From assembly GCA_014155875.1 (NCBI GenBank), contig JACEFZ010017451.1:737739-801738 (forward strand): a stretch of 64,000 bases of DNA, in the 5' to 3' direction. The position numbers and the translations under genes are program-made. The notes beneath the pieces are model-generated. The model was not told the origin of the DNA and did not search any database. It saw only the letters and a list, made by a program, of their open reading frames with translations. Origin of the DNA: Cepaea nemoralis. Its lineage: Eukaryota > Mollusca > Gastropoda > Stylommatophora > Helicidae. Below, piece after piece: positions 1 to 9,702 of this stretch; the first letter of the stretch is position 1, and each line of letters begins with the position of its first letter.

Positions 1-291
1 AAACAGAACATTATTTACAACAATAAGAAAGAGACAAACAGCTTTCTTTGGTCATGTGATGAGAAGTGAGGCATTGGAGAACATTGTGACAACTGGAAAG
101 ATCAGGGGGAAGAGAGGGAGACACAGACCAAGGGAAATGATGCTGGATGGACTGAGACAGTGGCATAGAAGCATAGTGGCATAGAAGCATATCATCAGCA
201 GTGTTGATCACAGACATCAAAGATCAAAATCTGTGGAGAGACATGAACACCTGCGCCAGCTGGCAGGTCACCTGATGATGATGATGATGAC
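1..291 (+). mobile_element. RTE-A LINE, 3' end fragment (subfamily A2)
   Basis: One frame, with no start of its own, reads RKRQTAFFGHVMRSEALENI and then VTTGKIRGKRGR. This is the basic C-terminal tail that follows the reverse transcriptase in RTE-like LINEs. The frame stops near 193, and the element ends in a short (ATG)n run at 276-291. A close relative is at 57,815-58,048. The catalytic reverse transcriptase lies outside the window or is absent, so this piece cannot move itself. Confidence 0.75.
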
Positions 292-299
292 CACATCTC

Positions 300-1085
300 A
301 TAAATGAAGCCTTCAGGGGGTCTTTGTAAGCTCGTTTACTACCGCTTACTATGGTGTCATGTCCGTTTACCAAGGTGTCATGTCAGCTTACCAGGGTGTC
401 TTATTCGCTTACCAGGATGTCATGTCTGCTTACCAGGATGTCATGTCTGCTTACCATGGTGTCATGTTTGCTTACCAAGGAGTCATGTCCGCTTGCCAAT
501 ATGTCATGTCTGCTTACCAAGGTGTCATGTATGCTTACCAGGATGTCATGTCCGCTTACCAAGGTGTCATATATGCTTACCAGGATGTCATGTCTGCTTA
601 CCATGGTGTCATGTTTGCTTACCAAGGAGTCATGTCCGCTTGCCAATATTTCATGTCCGCTTACCAGGATGCCATGTCCGCTTACCAAGGTGTCATGTCC
701 GCTGACCAGGATGTCATGTCCATTTACCAAGGTGTCATGTTCGCTTACCAGGATGTCATGTCCGGTTTCCAAGGTGTCTTGTCCGCTTTCCAAGGTGTCA
801 CGTCCTCTTACCAAGGTGTCACGTCCACTTACCAAGGTGACATGTCTGCTTACCAAGGTGTCTTTGCTTACCAAGGTGTCTTGTTTGCTTACCAAGGTGT
901 CTTGTTTGCTTACCAAGGTGTCTTGTTCACTTACCAAGGTGTGATGTCCACTTTCCAAGGTGTCATGTCCACTTACCAAGGTGCCATGTCCACTTACCAA
1001 GGTGCCATGTCCACTTACCAAGGTGCCATGTCCACTTACCAAGGTGCCATGTTCGCTTACCAAGGTGTCATGTCCACTTACTTCT
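300..1085. repeat. 21-bp minisatellite, about 37 units
   Basis: The unit is ATGTCCGCTTACCAAGGTGTC, quoted here as ATGTCCGCTTAC plus CAAGGTGTC, with scattered substitutions. Because 21 is a multiple of 3, several frames stay open: a 255-residue plus-strand frame of MSAYQGV heptads, two other plus frames, and a 220-residue minus frame. Openness in several frames on both strands argues for DNA-level repetition rather than a protein gene. Confidence 0.92.
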
Positions 1086-1089
1086 CTCC

Positions 1090-1212
1090 ATTTGAACTCA
1101 AGAATAGTCCATACACGTGCTACTAATTCTAGTGCACTGGACTGATGTTTGTGTGTGGATTAGCTTTCCCAGTTACCAGTGTCCCTTACCACCAGGCGAA
1201 CCCACTCCGACT
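1090..1212 (-). mobile_element. SINE-B, 3' half, minus orientation
   Basis: It matches the minus-strand body of the SINE-B copies at 1,934-2,170 and 26,054-26,293: tail motif TTTGAACTCAAG, then GGATTAGCTTTCCC and CCCACTCCGACTTC. The tRNA-like head is missing. Confidence 0.8.
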
Positions 1213-1554
1213 TCAGATATCCTTGTATATACTTTTCTGTGAGTAATCCATGTCAGCGCTGTGTCGAACTCTGACCTAGTGACATCCTAATATGCCTCGC
1301 CGTAGATGTGAAATTCCAGCCTTGTACACCCCGCGGGTTTCTGAGATTGGAGTGGGGAAGGCAAGCTCTGCATTATGTTCCCCGTGAAGATCGTACATGG
1401 GTACATGGTCGGGGGCAAGTCTCACCTCCAATTCTACTTCGATAGATGGCCAGCATTTCTCACAGCTTAGTCGGCCTAACTGCCAATGAATTGGGCTTAA
1501 GAGTGGGCTTGAGTCTCCACGAGGATTCACAAACTGACTGACCGACCCACTAAC
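1213..1554. other. Unclassified spacer
   Basis: A 94-residue minus-strand open frame (1,276-1,560) is present, but no recognisable motif or second copy was seen. I see no gene here. Confidence 0.5.
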
Positions 1555-1775
1555 TGACACTTTATTGTACCCTTCTTCGTCTTGTCCTCCTCCTCATCTT
1601 CTCCTCCAACCCCTTTTCGTCCTCTTCTTTTCTATCATATTCCTCCTCTGCCTTCCTCCTACTTATACTCACATGGGGCAACGAGGAGCATGTGTGATAT
1701 TCACTGGCACAGGAACGGAGCATTATGGGGACGACCCTTTGCCGTGAAGTTGGAACCGCGACTAACTGACTTCTT
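1555..1775 (+). mobile_element. Family D retroposon, 3' fragment
   Basis: Bases 1,670-1,770 are the reverse complement of the start of the 47,400-48,047 element. The shared blocks are GGGGACGACCC and GAAGTTGGAACC, ending in CGACTAACTGAC. The tail is a degraded (AACT)n run. The left half is TC-rich and is assigned only loosely. Confidence 0.55.
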
Positions 1776-1897
1776 CCTCTTACTCCTCCACCACCACAAC
1801 CACCACTACCATTTCATCCACCTTCTACTTCACTCTCAATGAAGCATTGATCCTCAAATTCACGCAAACCCTGCTATTTTCTTAACTAGACTAGTTA

Positions 1898-1924
1898 CCC
1901 CCCCCCCCCCCCCCCCCCCCCCCC
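1898..1924 (+). repeat. Poly-C tract, 27 bp
   Basis: An uninterrupted C run. Similar C/G runs recur at 12,578, 15,899, 22,597, 39,430, 46,770 and 47,084. Confidence 0.95.
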
Positions 1925-1933
1925 TGAGTGTTG

Positions 1934-2170
1934 AGCTCGCTTTGAATCCAAGCGTAGTTGTCACTAGACTGAGATTTGCATGTGGATTAGCTTTCCCTAT
2001 TGCCAGTGTCCCTCGGCATCGGGCGAACCCACTGCGACTTCTGAGGTACTTGTAATTTACATCCCCAAGTCAAGGAAGAGGAGTCGAGATTTTAGTTCAG
2101 CTGACAGGAGTAGGAGTTGAACCCGCTACCTCGGCATCAGCTCGCTCTTATCAACTCGGCCACGCTGACC
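1934..2170 (-). mobile_element. SINE-B, near full length
   Basis: Read on the minus strand, it begins GGTCAGCGTGGCCGAGTTGA, an A-box-like tRNA head of the Ser/Leu type. A B-box-like GGGTTCAACTCC follows, then the body CTTGACTTGGGGATGTAAAT and TCGCCCGATGCCGAGGGAC. Pol III internal promoter boxes are recognisable. It is ancestrally tRNA-derived and has no coding capacity. Confidence 0.8.
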
Positions 2171-2269
2171 TCTAGACTTGTTAATGATTGGTTGCACTTT
2201 GCAGCTAAGTTGTCTGCAGGATAAGGTAGCCAATCCCAGGCCGACCCTTGTTAGCCGCCTATCGTCTCA

Positions 2270-2796
2270 TGCATAGTAGCTTAGAGATTAGAACAAGAAT
2301 CGCCATGGCCAAGGTAGGCTTTTGTGAGATAGAAAACATACTGACCAATAAAATGAGAAAAAGAGTGTTGAGGTGCTACATAGAACCTGTACTTTTGTAT
2401 GGAAGTGAAGCGTGGACAATGAGCAGACGAACTGAAAAACATCTGATGGCTGTGGAAATGTGGTTTCTTAGGAAAATGCAGAGAATAGCATGGGCAGACT
2501 GAAAAACCAATCAGCAAGTCCTACAAGAAATACGTGGAAATCGTAAACTGAGTAGAGACATTAGACGTAGGCAGTCAAAATTATTTGGTCACGTTATGAG
2601 AAGAAATAAATTGGAGAACTTGGTGACAACTGGCAAGATTGAGGGGAGGAAAACAAGGGGAAGGCAGAGAAGTAAATACCTGGATGGCTTGGCCACGTGA
2701 TATGGTCTAGACAAGAACACTGAGCTGATCCACAACTTTGGTTATCGAGTGAGATGGCGAAACATGACCGTCCACGCTTATCGGCATGGCACGTTA
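2270..2796 (+). mobile_element. RTE-A LINE, 3' fragment (subfamily A1)
   Basis: The translated piece runs IRTRIAMAKVGFCEIENILT, then LRCYIEPVLLYGSEAWTMS, then FLRKMQRIAWAD followed by a stop where relatives read WTARKTNEQVLQ. Downstream it resumes with FGHVMRRNKLENLVTTGKIE. This is the thumb and C-terminal region after the RTE reverse transcriptase. At least two in-frame stops make it a pseudogene. It ends in GGCATGGCACGTTATGAATG, a TGAATG-type tail. About 90 bp upstream (2,185-2,280) is related to 4,671-4,765, which flanks the next copy. Confidence 0.82.
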
Positions 2797-2959
2797 TGAA
2801 TGAATGGTAGCTTACAGCTTTATTATGTATTATTGCTTCCCTGATGTGCCCAGGTAGCGGGTGTGAAATCCCAGTGTCAGCTTTGTTTTAGCGCGTCCCA
2901 GGGCCGAGTGGGAAACACCGCACATGTTTTGATGTTGGGGGACAGAACGGCGAGTGTGT

Positions 2960-2992
2960 CTGTGTGTGTGTGTGTGTGGGGGGGGGGGGGAA
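2960..2992 (+). repeat. (TG)n plus G-run
   Basis: A short TG microsatellite runs directly into a 12-base G run. Confidence 0.9.
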
Positions 2993-3170
2993 GGGGTATG
3001 TTCCCTGTTCAGAATGTCTGGGGCAGGTGGATAATTTCCCGGTGGTTGTTTGTGCTGTGTCGTGTATATACTGTTCCCCCGCTATCGGGCCATAAAGTGT
3101 GTGCATGCACACTTGTGCGTGCCTTCTTCTTCTCTCGCTCTCTCTGTCTCTCTCACTTTCTGTCTCATTT

Positions 3171-3172
<2 letters not shown>

Positions 3173-3210
<38 letters not shown>
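3173..3210 (+). repeat. (TC)n microsatellite
   Basis: An uninterrupted TC run that abuts the truncated SINE-A at 3,211. Confidence 0.95.
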
Positions 3211-3214
<4 letters not shown>

Positions 3215-3306
3215 ATGGCAAACTACTGAACGTAAACTTGCCAAGAAATCATAAACAGCCTCAGAATGCCGGGGTTGACTGCGACGTCCTGTAAAGGACG
3301 TAACTA
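3211..3306 (+). mobile_element. SINE-A, 5'-truncated
   Basis: It contains the family core AGCAATGGCAAACTACTGAA, then GGGTTGACTGCGACGTCCTG, and ends CGTAACTAAC. The tRNA-like head is absent, replaced by the (TC)n tract. Confidence 0.88.
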
Positions 3307-3590
3307 ACTTTTTACACCTGATCTCTTTGGTAGTGAAATTAGACACCTGGCCAATTCGGATAAGGGCGGAGAACAGGAGACCCCGTGTACACCCTCCACG
3401 CGGTAAAAATAACATGAGAGTTGAACATCGCGAAGAGTAGGTTATAGTCTTTAGCTCTGGCAAAATTAGCGGCTTGTTAGCGAAGGTGACAGAGTTGCGC
3501 TAAGAATGTACTCATTACTAATGATCGCGGTCTGACGAGGCTTCGACGCCTGCTTTTGTTGTCTCACTGGGTGCGACGTACTTCTCATCA
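3307..3590. other. Unclassified spacer
   Basis: No repeat partner, motif or plausible coding frame was recognised. Confidence 0.4.
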
Positions 3591-3895
3591 TTCAGAGCCT
3601 TGCCGGCTGGCGTGGGCGATCATGCCTCTCCACAAATTGCGATCTGCGGCCGCGTGGATCAATTCGTGTGATGACTCCCTTCCGTGCCATGACACAAGAC
3701 TGTCAAGAATCTTCTCATGCTGTCTTCCTCTATCTCTCTTTCCGCAAATCTTTCCTGTTTTTCAGTATGTGCGAGAAAAAAAAAAAAAACAACTAAAACC
3801 ACATCTGGCTTCCATGGATTATTTCACCTGTTTACTAATTGTCCAGGATTCGCAACCGTATGTTAAAACTGGTTCTATGTAACATGCAAGAACTC
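3591..3895 (-). mobile_element. RTE-A LINE, 3' fragment (subfamily A3)
   Basis: It matches 24,885-25,288 plus 25,659-25,740 on the same strand. Shared blocks include CCATGACACAAGA, TGTCAAGAATCTTCTC and TGTTTACTAATTGTCCAGGA. An A-run at 3,778 interrupts it. This copy is uninterrupted at the site where the 25-kb copy carries an I-2 insertion, so it serves as the empty-site reference. Confidence 0.65.
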
Positions 3896-3958
3896 TTCTA
3901 TAAGAGCCAAATTTCTGCATTGCCTGTGTTGTTGGTTCCTCATGGCTATATTTGTTTC

Positions 3959-4670
3959 TACAGGGTGTATTTTTAATGACTGTGCAGTGTTCGAAAATAT
4001 TGCCGGTCTAAGTTTTTTATTTACCTATTATGATGCTTAGATGATTAGAACAAGAATCGCCATGGCAAAAGTAGCCTTTAGCAAGATGAAAAACATATTG
4101 ACCAATAAAAAGATGTCAATTGAAACGAGAAAAAGAGTGTTGAGATGCTACATAGCACCTGTACTTTTATATGGATGTGAAGCGTGGACAATGAGCAGTC
4201 AGGCTGAAAAACATCTGATGGCTGTAGAGATGTGGTTTCTGAGGAAAATGCAAAGAATACCATGGACAGCCAGAAAGACCAATGAACAAGTCCTTCAAGA
4301 AACAAATGAAGATCGTAAATTGATTAGAGAAATTAGACGTAGACAGTCAAAATTCTTTGGCATGTTATGAGAAGAAATGAATTGGAGAATTTGGTGACAA
4401 CTGGTAAGATCGAGGGGAACAGACCAAGGGGAAGACCTAGAAGCAAGTACCTGGATGGCTTGGCCTTGTGGCATGGTCGAGACAGAAACACGGAGCTGAT
4501 CCATGACTCTGGTGATCGAGTGAGATGGCAGAACATGACCGCCCACGCTTACCGGCATGGCACATGATGGATGGATGGATTATGATGCATGAGCTTTACA
4601 GAGGGTGAATACAAAACTTGGACCGGCAATATTTTCAAACACTGCACAGTCATTAAAAATACACCCTATA
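3959..4670. mobile_element. MITE-2: TA-flanked inverted-repeat element holding a LINE
   Basis: The left end, TACAGGGTGTATTTTTAATG, recurs inverted at the right end, ending at 4,670 (read inward: TATAGGGTGTATTTTTAATG). Similarity extends about 58 bp, through CTGTGCAGTGTT and ATATTGCCGGTC. A TA dinucleotide at each end fits Tc1/mariner-type insertion. Without the LINE at 4,037-4,578 the element would be about 160 bp and nearly all inverted repeat. No transposase is present. Confidence 0.8.
4037..4578 (+). mobile_element. RTE-A LINE (A1), 5'-truncated insertion with 10-bp target duplication
   Basis: ATTATGATGC occurs at 4,027-4,036 and again at 4,579-4,588, bracketing the LINE. The reading frame runs from TRIAMAKVAFSKMKNILTNK through CYIAPVLLYGCEAWTMSS and RKMQRIPWTARKTNEQVLQE. 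It is broken by a frameshift near 4,365, where a T is missing compared with relatives (TTTGGCATG versus TTTGGTCATG). It resumes as MRRNELENLVTTGKIEGNRP and ends HAYRHGT. The 3' tail is (TGGA)n. It covers only the C-terminal region of an RTE reverse transcriptase ORF; no polymerase motifs are present. Confidence 0.85.
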
Positions 4671-5004
4671 GTTGGTCGGATTTTGCAGCTGAAGTTGTCT
4701 GTGACCAGGGACAGCCAGTGACAAGCTAACCCTCACTTACCGCCTCTCACGACATGCATACAGGTGACATTGTTACTGTTCTTAGCTTCATATTAAGATC
4801 CGGGGTTGGGGTTTTCATGTGTGTCTTGCCGTGCGTCTCATTCATGTTTCAGCCGGCCCGTTGTATTCTCTGCATTGACCTCATTAACTACGTTTCCACT
4901 TGCGTTAGCTGTTTCTCATCTTGTCTGCTTATTGTCCATGGTTTACGTGCATACAACAATATGGTTTCTGTATAGCGATTCAGCTCTCTAATGAGTTGAG
5001 TTGT
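4671..5004. other. Unclassified spacer with one short repeat
   Basis: Bases 4,671-4,765 resemble 2,185-2,280 (TTGCAGCTGAAGTTGTCTG versus TTGCAGCTAAGTTGTCTG). The rest shows no recognisable feature. Confidence 0.5.
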
Positions 5005-5545
5005 TGAGTTGAGCTAAGAACCGACACCACTGCACTCAGGACATTCCCATATGTGCTCCGTCCTCTCGTTCAACAGCCAGCGAAGAGTCATAATACTAAT
5101 CGTTCCCACCGCTATCTGATTGAAAGTTCTCCTGATCTTCCCTCTCAGCTTTGAGATTCTACCAGAACCCCTGCCGATCCCCCGCAATCTCATTCTTTCC
5201 ACATATGGGTTCTCAATCTGATCCCCCACCTTCTCCACCTAGTCCCACAGGCGCACGGCCACCTCTCCCTTGTCCATAGATAATCTACCACCAAGAGGTG
5301 CATTCCCTGCCAGCCTATCAGTATTTTCATTCCCCTGTACTCCCGCATGGCCAGGGGAAAAAAATCCATACAACTCATACAATCTGTGACCTCTGAAGCG
5401 AGGATAGCCATTTCACATGAAACGTTCCTCTCTCCACCTTACTAAGTATACTCCTTGAGTCCGTAATGAATGCAGTGTGTTGCAGTGGTCTCCTCTAACC
5501 AACAGAATGCCGCTGTTACCGCCTCCACCTCCATTCTCATGCTGG
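5005..5545 (-). mobile_element. I-2 LINE, RNase H and 3' end fragment
   Basis: Minus-strand pieces read SSMRMEVEAVTAAFCWLEET (the catalytic-Glu helix region of LINE RNase H), and then a degraded GHAGVRGNE-type block and an R-rich tail. They lie in different frames with stops, so this copy is dead. The 3' end carries AACTC-type repeats (CTCAACTCAACAACTCAACTC, split here as CTCAACTCAAC plus AACTCAACTC). The same block recurs at 11,835, 25,289, 27,955, 30,011 and 41,720. Confidence 0.75.
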
Positions 5546-5618
5546 AAGTCGTAGTCAGCTCGCGTTTACTCACTGCGTTTGACAGCTTTTTATTGCCGAG
5601 TATGTTTTCCATCTTGTA

Positions 5619-5664
<46 letters not shown>

Positions 5665-5691
5665 TTAATAATAATAATAATAATAATATAA
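5619..5691 (+). repeat. (AAT)n microsatellite
   Basis: About 24 AAT units with one interruption. It lies 2 bp before the TTAA at the left end of MITE-1. Confidence 0.95.
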
Positions 5692-5692
5692 A

Positions 5693-6134
5693 TTAACAGA
5701 TTCAGTGCCACACAAAAAGTAGGTTTGTACCAAACAAAAATGGATTGCGGAAAATGTGAAGTAGGGGCGTGTCACATTTATGACCTAAAAGTTGTTAATA
5801 TGTTAGAGAAAATGTATTATATATTACATTACAGCATGTTGCTTAGGGGGAAAAATACTGTATCGATATGTTTCTTGTGACAACATTTCGCAGTGACATT
5901 TCGGCGATATATAAGTCCATGGCAGATATGGGAAGTCGTTTAAGACGATTAATCATCCCATGGCAGTTGACTAGTGGAAGACTCTATTTTCATGCCATAA
6001 TGGTTTAGTGCCAAATGGCCTATGCAGGCACCATACCCCCAATAGGCTTTATTTAATTTTACAGGATAGTACAAGTTCATTTGATTGTGCACCATGTTCG
6101 GTCCTAATCTACTGTTCGGCATTGAACCAGTTAA
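5693..6134. mobile_element. MITE-1: TTAA-flanked inverted-repeat element
   Basis: The left end is TTAACAGATTCAGTGCC. The right end, read inward, is TTAACTGGTTCAATGCC, and similarity continues inward about 40 bp (TAGGTTTGTACCAAAC versus TAGGACCGAAC). A TTAA at both ends is the piggyBac-type target, although the termini alone do not prove the superfamily. The interior has no transposase. Related copies occur at 33,018-33,245, 35,710-35,935 and 42,597-42,790. Confidence 0.6.
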
Positions 6135-6689
6135 CACTGTAAGCTATTTGCAAGCGATTGTTGGAGCTCTCTTTGTTCAAATAACAGTGCACCACTTAAG
6201 GGACAATATAATAATTATCTGGAGTTTCTGGGCACCCAAAGAAGTCAAGGGAACAAGTAGAGACCAGAGGATCCACTGGGCAATGTGAAAATTGAAAGCT
6301 ATAGGTCTCGGGTGAATAATATGTGAAGGAAATGGACGGGGCGGCATGGGATAGCCTAGGGTAAGACACTTGGGTTGGTTGAAGATCTATGTTACAATGG
6401 GGCATAAAGAGCGAAAGAAGAATAATAGGCCTAGGGATCAGGGAGAAGTCGTTCGACCCTCCCCGGCCTAGAGATCTAAGGAAAGCCCGCTGTGGTCTGT
6501 GGGTAGATCAAAGCAAAGGCATGCGATTAACGGCATGGGGAATAAAGGGAAGGCTTCCATTCAGTGGCCCGTGGGTAGATCAAGACAAAGGCACCCAATT
6601 TACGGCCTGTGGTATAATGGGAAGGCTTCAGATCCATGACTGGAGATCAGAGTAAAGGCTTCAGATTCACGGAATAGGGATAAGAGATT
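6135..6689. repeat. Divergent repeats leading into the 34-bp satellite
   Basis: Bases 6,330-6,425 resemble 11,725-11,830 (TAGCCTAGGGTAAGACACTTGGG versus TAGCTGAGGGTAGAAGGGCTTGGG, compared in part). Bases 6,480-6,690 hold two or three loose units with GGGTAGATCAA and GGGAAGGCTTC that look like decayed or precursor satellite units. The 88-residue frame at 6,389-6,655 spans them and is not credible as a gene. Confidence 0.6.
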
Positions 6690-8050
6690 TGCCATTCGAT
6701 CCACTGCCCATGTGTCATGAGAAAGCCATTCGATCCACTGCCCATGTGTCATGAGATAGCTATCCGATCCACTGCCCGTGTGTCATGAGAAAGCCATCCT
6801 ATCCACTGGCCAGGGGTCATGAGAAAGCCATCCGATCCACTGCCCATGTGTCATGAGAAAGCCATCCTATCCACTGCCCATGTGTCATGAGAAAGCCATC
6901 CTATCCACTGCCCATGTGTCATGAGAAAGCCATCCTATCCACTGGCTAGGGGTCATGAGAAAGCCATCCGATCCACTGGCCAGGGCTCATGAGAAAGCCA
7001 TCCTATCCACTGCCCGTGTGTCATGAGAAAGCCATCCGATCCACTGCCCATGTGTCATGAGAAAGCCATCCGATCCACTGCCCATGGGTCATGAGAAAGC
7101 CATCCGATCCACTGGCCAGGGGTCATGAGAAAGCCATCCGATCCATTACCCACATGTCATAAGAAAGCCATCCTTTCCACTGGCCAGGGCTCATGAGAAA
7201 GCCATCCGATCCACTGCCCATGTGTCATGAAAAAAAGCTATCTATCTTATCCACTGCCCATGTGTCATGAGAAAGCCATTCGATCCACTGCCCATGTGTC
7301 ATGAGATAGCTATCCGATCCACCGCCCATGTGTCATGAGAAAAAATGTCCGATACACTACTCGTGTGTCATGAGAAAGCCATCCTATCCACTGGCCAGGG
7401 GTCATGAGAAAGCCATCCGATACACTACCCATATGTCATGAGAAAGCCATCCTATCCACTGGCTAGGGGTCATGAGAAAGCCATCCGATCCACTGGCCAG
7501 GGGTCATGAGAAAGCCATCCGATCCACTGGCTAGGGGTCATGAGAAAGCCATCCTATCCACTGGCTAGGGGTCATGAGAAAGCCATCCGATCCACTGCCC
7601 ATGTGTCATGAGAAAGCCATCCGATCCACTGCCCATGGGTCATGAGAAAGCCATCCGATCCACTGGCCAGGGGTCATGAGAAAGCCATCCGATCCATTAC
7701 CCACATGTCATAAGAAAGCCATCCTTTTCACTGGCCAGGGCTCATGAGAAAGCCATCCGATCCACTGCCCGTGTGTCATGAAAAAAAGCTATCTATCTTA
7801 TCCACTGCCCATGTGTCATGAAAAAGCCATCTTATCCTCTGGCCAGGGTCATGAGAAAGCCATCCTATCCATTGGCCAGGGGTCAGGAGAAAGCCATCCG
7901 ATCCACTGCCCATGTGTCATGAAAAAGCTCCTATCCACTGCCCATGTGTCATGAAAAAGCCATCCTATCCACTGGCCAGGGTCATGAGAAAGCCATCCTA
8001 TCCACTGGCCAGTTGTCACGGGGGAGCCATCCGATCCACTGACCAGAGTT
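6690..8050. repeat. 34-bp satellite array, about 40 units
   Basis: The unit is CATGAGAAAGCCATCCGATC followed by CACTGCCCATGTGT. Variants differ mainly at CCGATC/CCTATC and at TGCCCATGTGT/GGCCAGGGGT. A block near 7,075-7,265, with ATTACCCACATGTCATAAG and a 7-bp insertion variant (AAAAAAAGCTATC), recurs about 550 bp later at 7,627-7,815. That is roughly 16 units and shows higher-order duplication. Units are contiguous with no unique spacers. Confidence 0.93.
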
Positions 8051-8681
8051 AATGGGAGGGCATCGGATGCCTAGGGAAAGCCATCTAATCTAGTCTTTGG
8101 ATCTCGGGGAGTTTCACATTCTCGACCCCTGATCTATAAAGATGGTCTACAGCAGAATTCGAACCCATGCCTTGTCGAGTTAGAAACAAACACCTATCTC
8201 TAAACCAACCTTCACAAAGAAATGTCTGCATATCCCGGCACTAAAGACTACCTTGTTGCATATTTACATTTGCGGTAACAGGACTGATTCTTGGCACGCG
8301 TAATCTGCAACGCTTCTCTTTAATTTCTTCTTGAAAAAACAGACGTCGAGTCAGTGGATTGAAAGCAATGCAACTTTAAACGTGAAACAAACATGCCGAA
8401 AACATGGAGCCTTTCATTAACGCCGCTCCTGGCTTAAATTATGTCGAGGGAAACCTCAACTCGGATTAGCATTCAGAGTAGTGCGTCGAAGTAAATTTCC
8501 AACGGCCGACCTGGTCTGTGTGCAGGGGTAGTTCTGTGGGTGTTGTCTCGTAGGCGTGTGGGCGATGAGGTGCCGTAGGTAGTACACCCGACTCCTACCG
8601 TGAAGGGTTGGGGATTCGACTGTCCGGGAGATGGTGCGTAGACCTGTTTGGCAGATCATGGTGGTGTGTTTGCGCGCGTGT
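8051..8681. other. Unclassified spacer
   Basis: No repeat partner, motif or plausible exon was recognised. Confidence 0.4.
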
Positions 8682-8751
<70 letters not shown>

Positions 8752-8768
8752 CCATCATCATCATCATC
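8682..8768 (+). repeat. (ATC)n microsatellite
   Basis: About 29 units with one ACC. It creates His-, Ser- and Asp-rich frames that are artefacts. Unlike other (ATC)n tracts here, no LINE 3' end was recognised beside it. Confidence 0.95.
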
Positions 8769-9125
8769 TACAGCAAATGGTAACGCGATTTGTGTGCCGT
8801 CAAAACAATTCTGGGCCATCTGTTGTCCTCTGTCTTCTGTGATATGTAATAGTGTGGGGATACGGTTGTCTGATCCTTCTCTGTTCTTCTTTCCGCGGGG
8901 TTGTCTTTACTTTCCCTTTCTTTGTTTATATCCTTCCTCTCTGTTTGTCTTCCCCCTCTCTGTTTGTCTCTCTGGTCTCTTTTTCTCGCCCTCTTTCCTT
9001 TTTGCTTTCCTCTTCTATGATTATCACCTTCTTCTCTTTTCGTCACTCGCATCTCTGTTTACCTGCGCCTCTGTTGTCTCCCTCATTTCCGTGTGGGTGT
9101 ATGTGTATGTATATGTCTGCCTGCC
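8769..9125. other. Pyrimidine-rich unclassified stretch
   Basis: Strongly T/C-rich sequence. Its overlapping open frames reflect composition; no feature was recognised. Confidence 0.45.
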
Positions 9126-9302
9126 TGTCTGAATATATACTGTCTATTAATATATACTCTGTCTAGTAATATATAGTCTGTCTATGAGTATATACTCCGC
9201 CTATTAATATATACTCTGTCTGTTAGTATATACTCTGTCTATTAATATATACTCTGTCTATTAGTATATACTCTATGAGAATATACTCTGTCTATTAATA
9301 TA
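9126..9302 (+). repeat. About 20-bp minisatellite, left part
   Basis: The unit resembles TATACTCTGTCTATTAATA with TATGAGTA variants. It resumes at 9,523-9,570 after the SINE-A insertion. Confidence 0.88.
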
Positions 9303-9520
9303 CACCGGTCTCTGTGGCTAAAGGGCTTGCGAACGCGGTTTATGAGCCCGTATACCCGGGTTCGAAACACGGAGGTGCTGGTTTTTTTCGAAAACGGTAT
9401 AGGGGCCGGTCGTTCAGAAAGCAATGGCAAACTACTGAACGTAACACTTGCCTAGTACATCAACAGCAGCTGAAAATGCTGGTGTTGACTGCAACGTCCC
9501 GTAAGGGATACGCAACAAAA
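9303..9520 (+). mobile_element. SINE-A, near full length, inserted in a minisatellite
   Basis: The head GTCTCTGTGGCTAAAGGG resembles a tRNA A box, and GGGTTCGAAACAC is a clear B box and T-arm. The body holds GGCCGGTCGTTCAGAAAGC and AATGGCAAACTACTGAACG. The end is GTGTTGACTGCAACGTCC then GGGATACGCAAC. The same 20-bp minisatellite flanks it on both sides, so the array is older than the insertion. Confidence 0.88.
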
Positions 9521-9522
9521 TA

Positions 9523-9570
9523 TATACTCTGTCTTTTAATATATACTCTGTATATGAGTATATACTCCGG
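9523..9570 (+). repeat. About 20-bp minisatellite, right part
   Basis: It continues the 9,126-9,302 array with TATACTCTGTCTTTTAATA. Confidence 0.85.
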
Positions 9571-9702
9571 TGGACCCAGCCTAAAATGGGTCCCAGAAAT
9601 GTCATGGGAAGACATGCGGCCGTTGTGATACTGACCACGTGACGCGCTGATTGCCTCACTTAGCTTCACGTGAGAGCTGTCCGATTCACTGGTCAGGGTG
9701 CA

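Noticed and set aside
359..1126. 255-residue repeat protein
   Set aside because: The same DNA is open in other frames and on the other strand. The 21-bp period explains it.
6690..8050. Regular 34-bp repeats resembling a CRISPR array
   Set aside because: Units are contiguous with no unique spacers, the context is eukaryotic, and no cas-like gene is nearby. It is a satellite.
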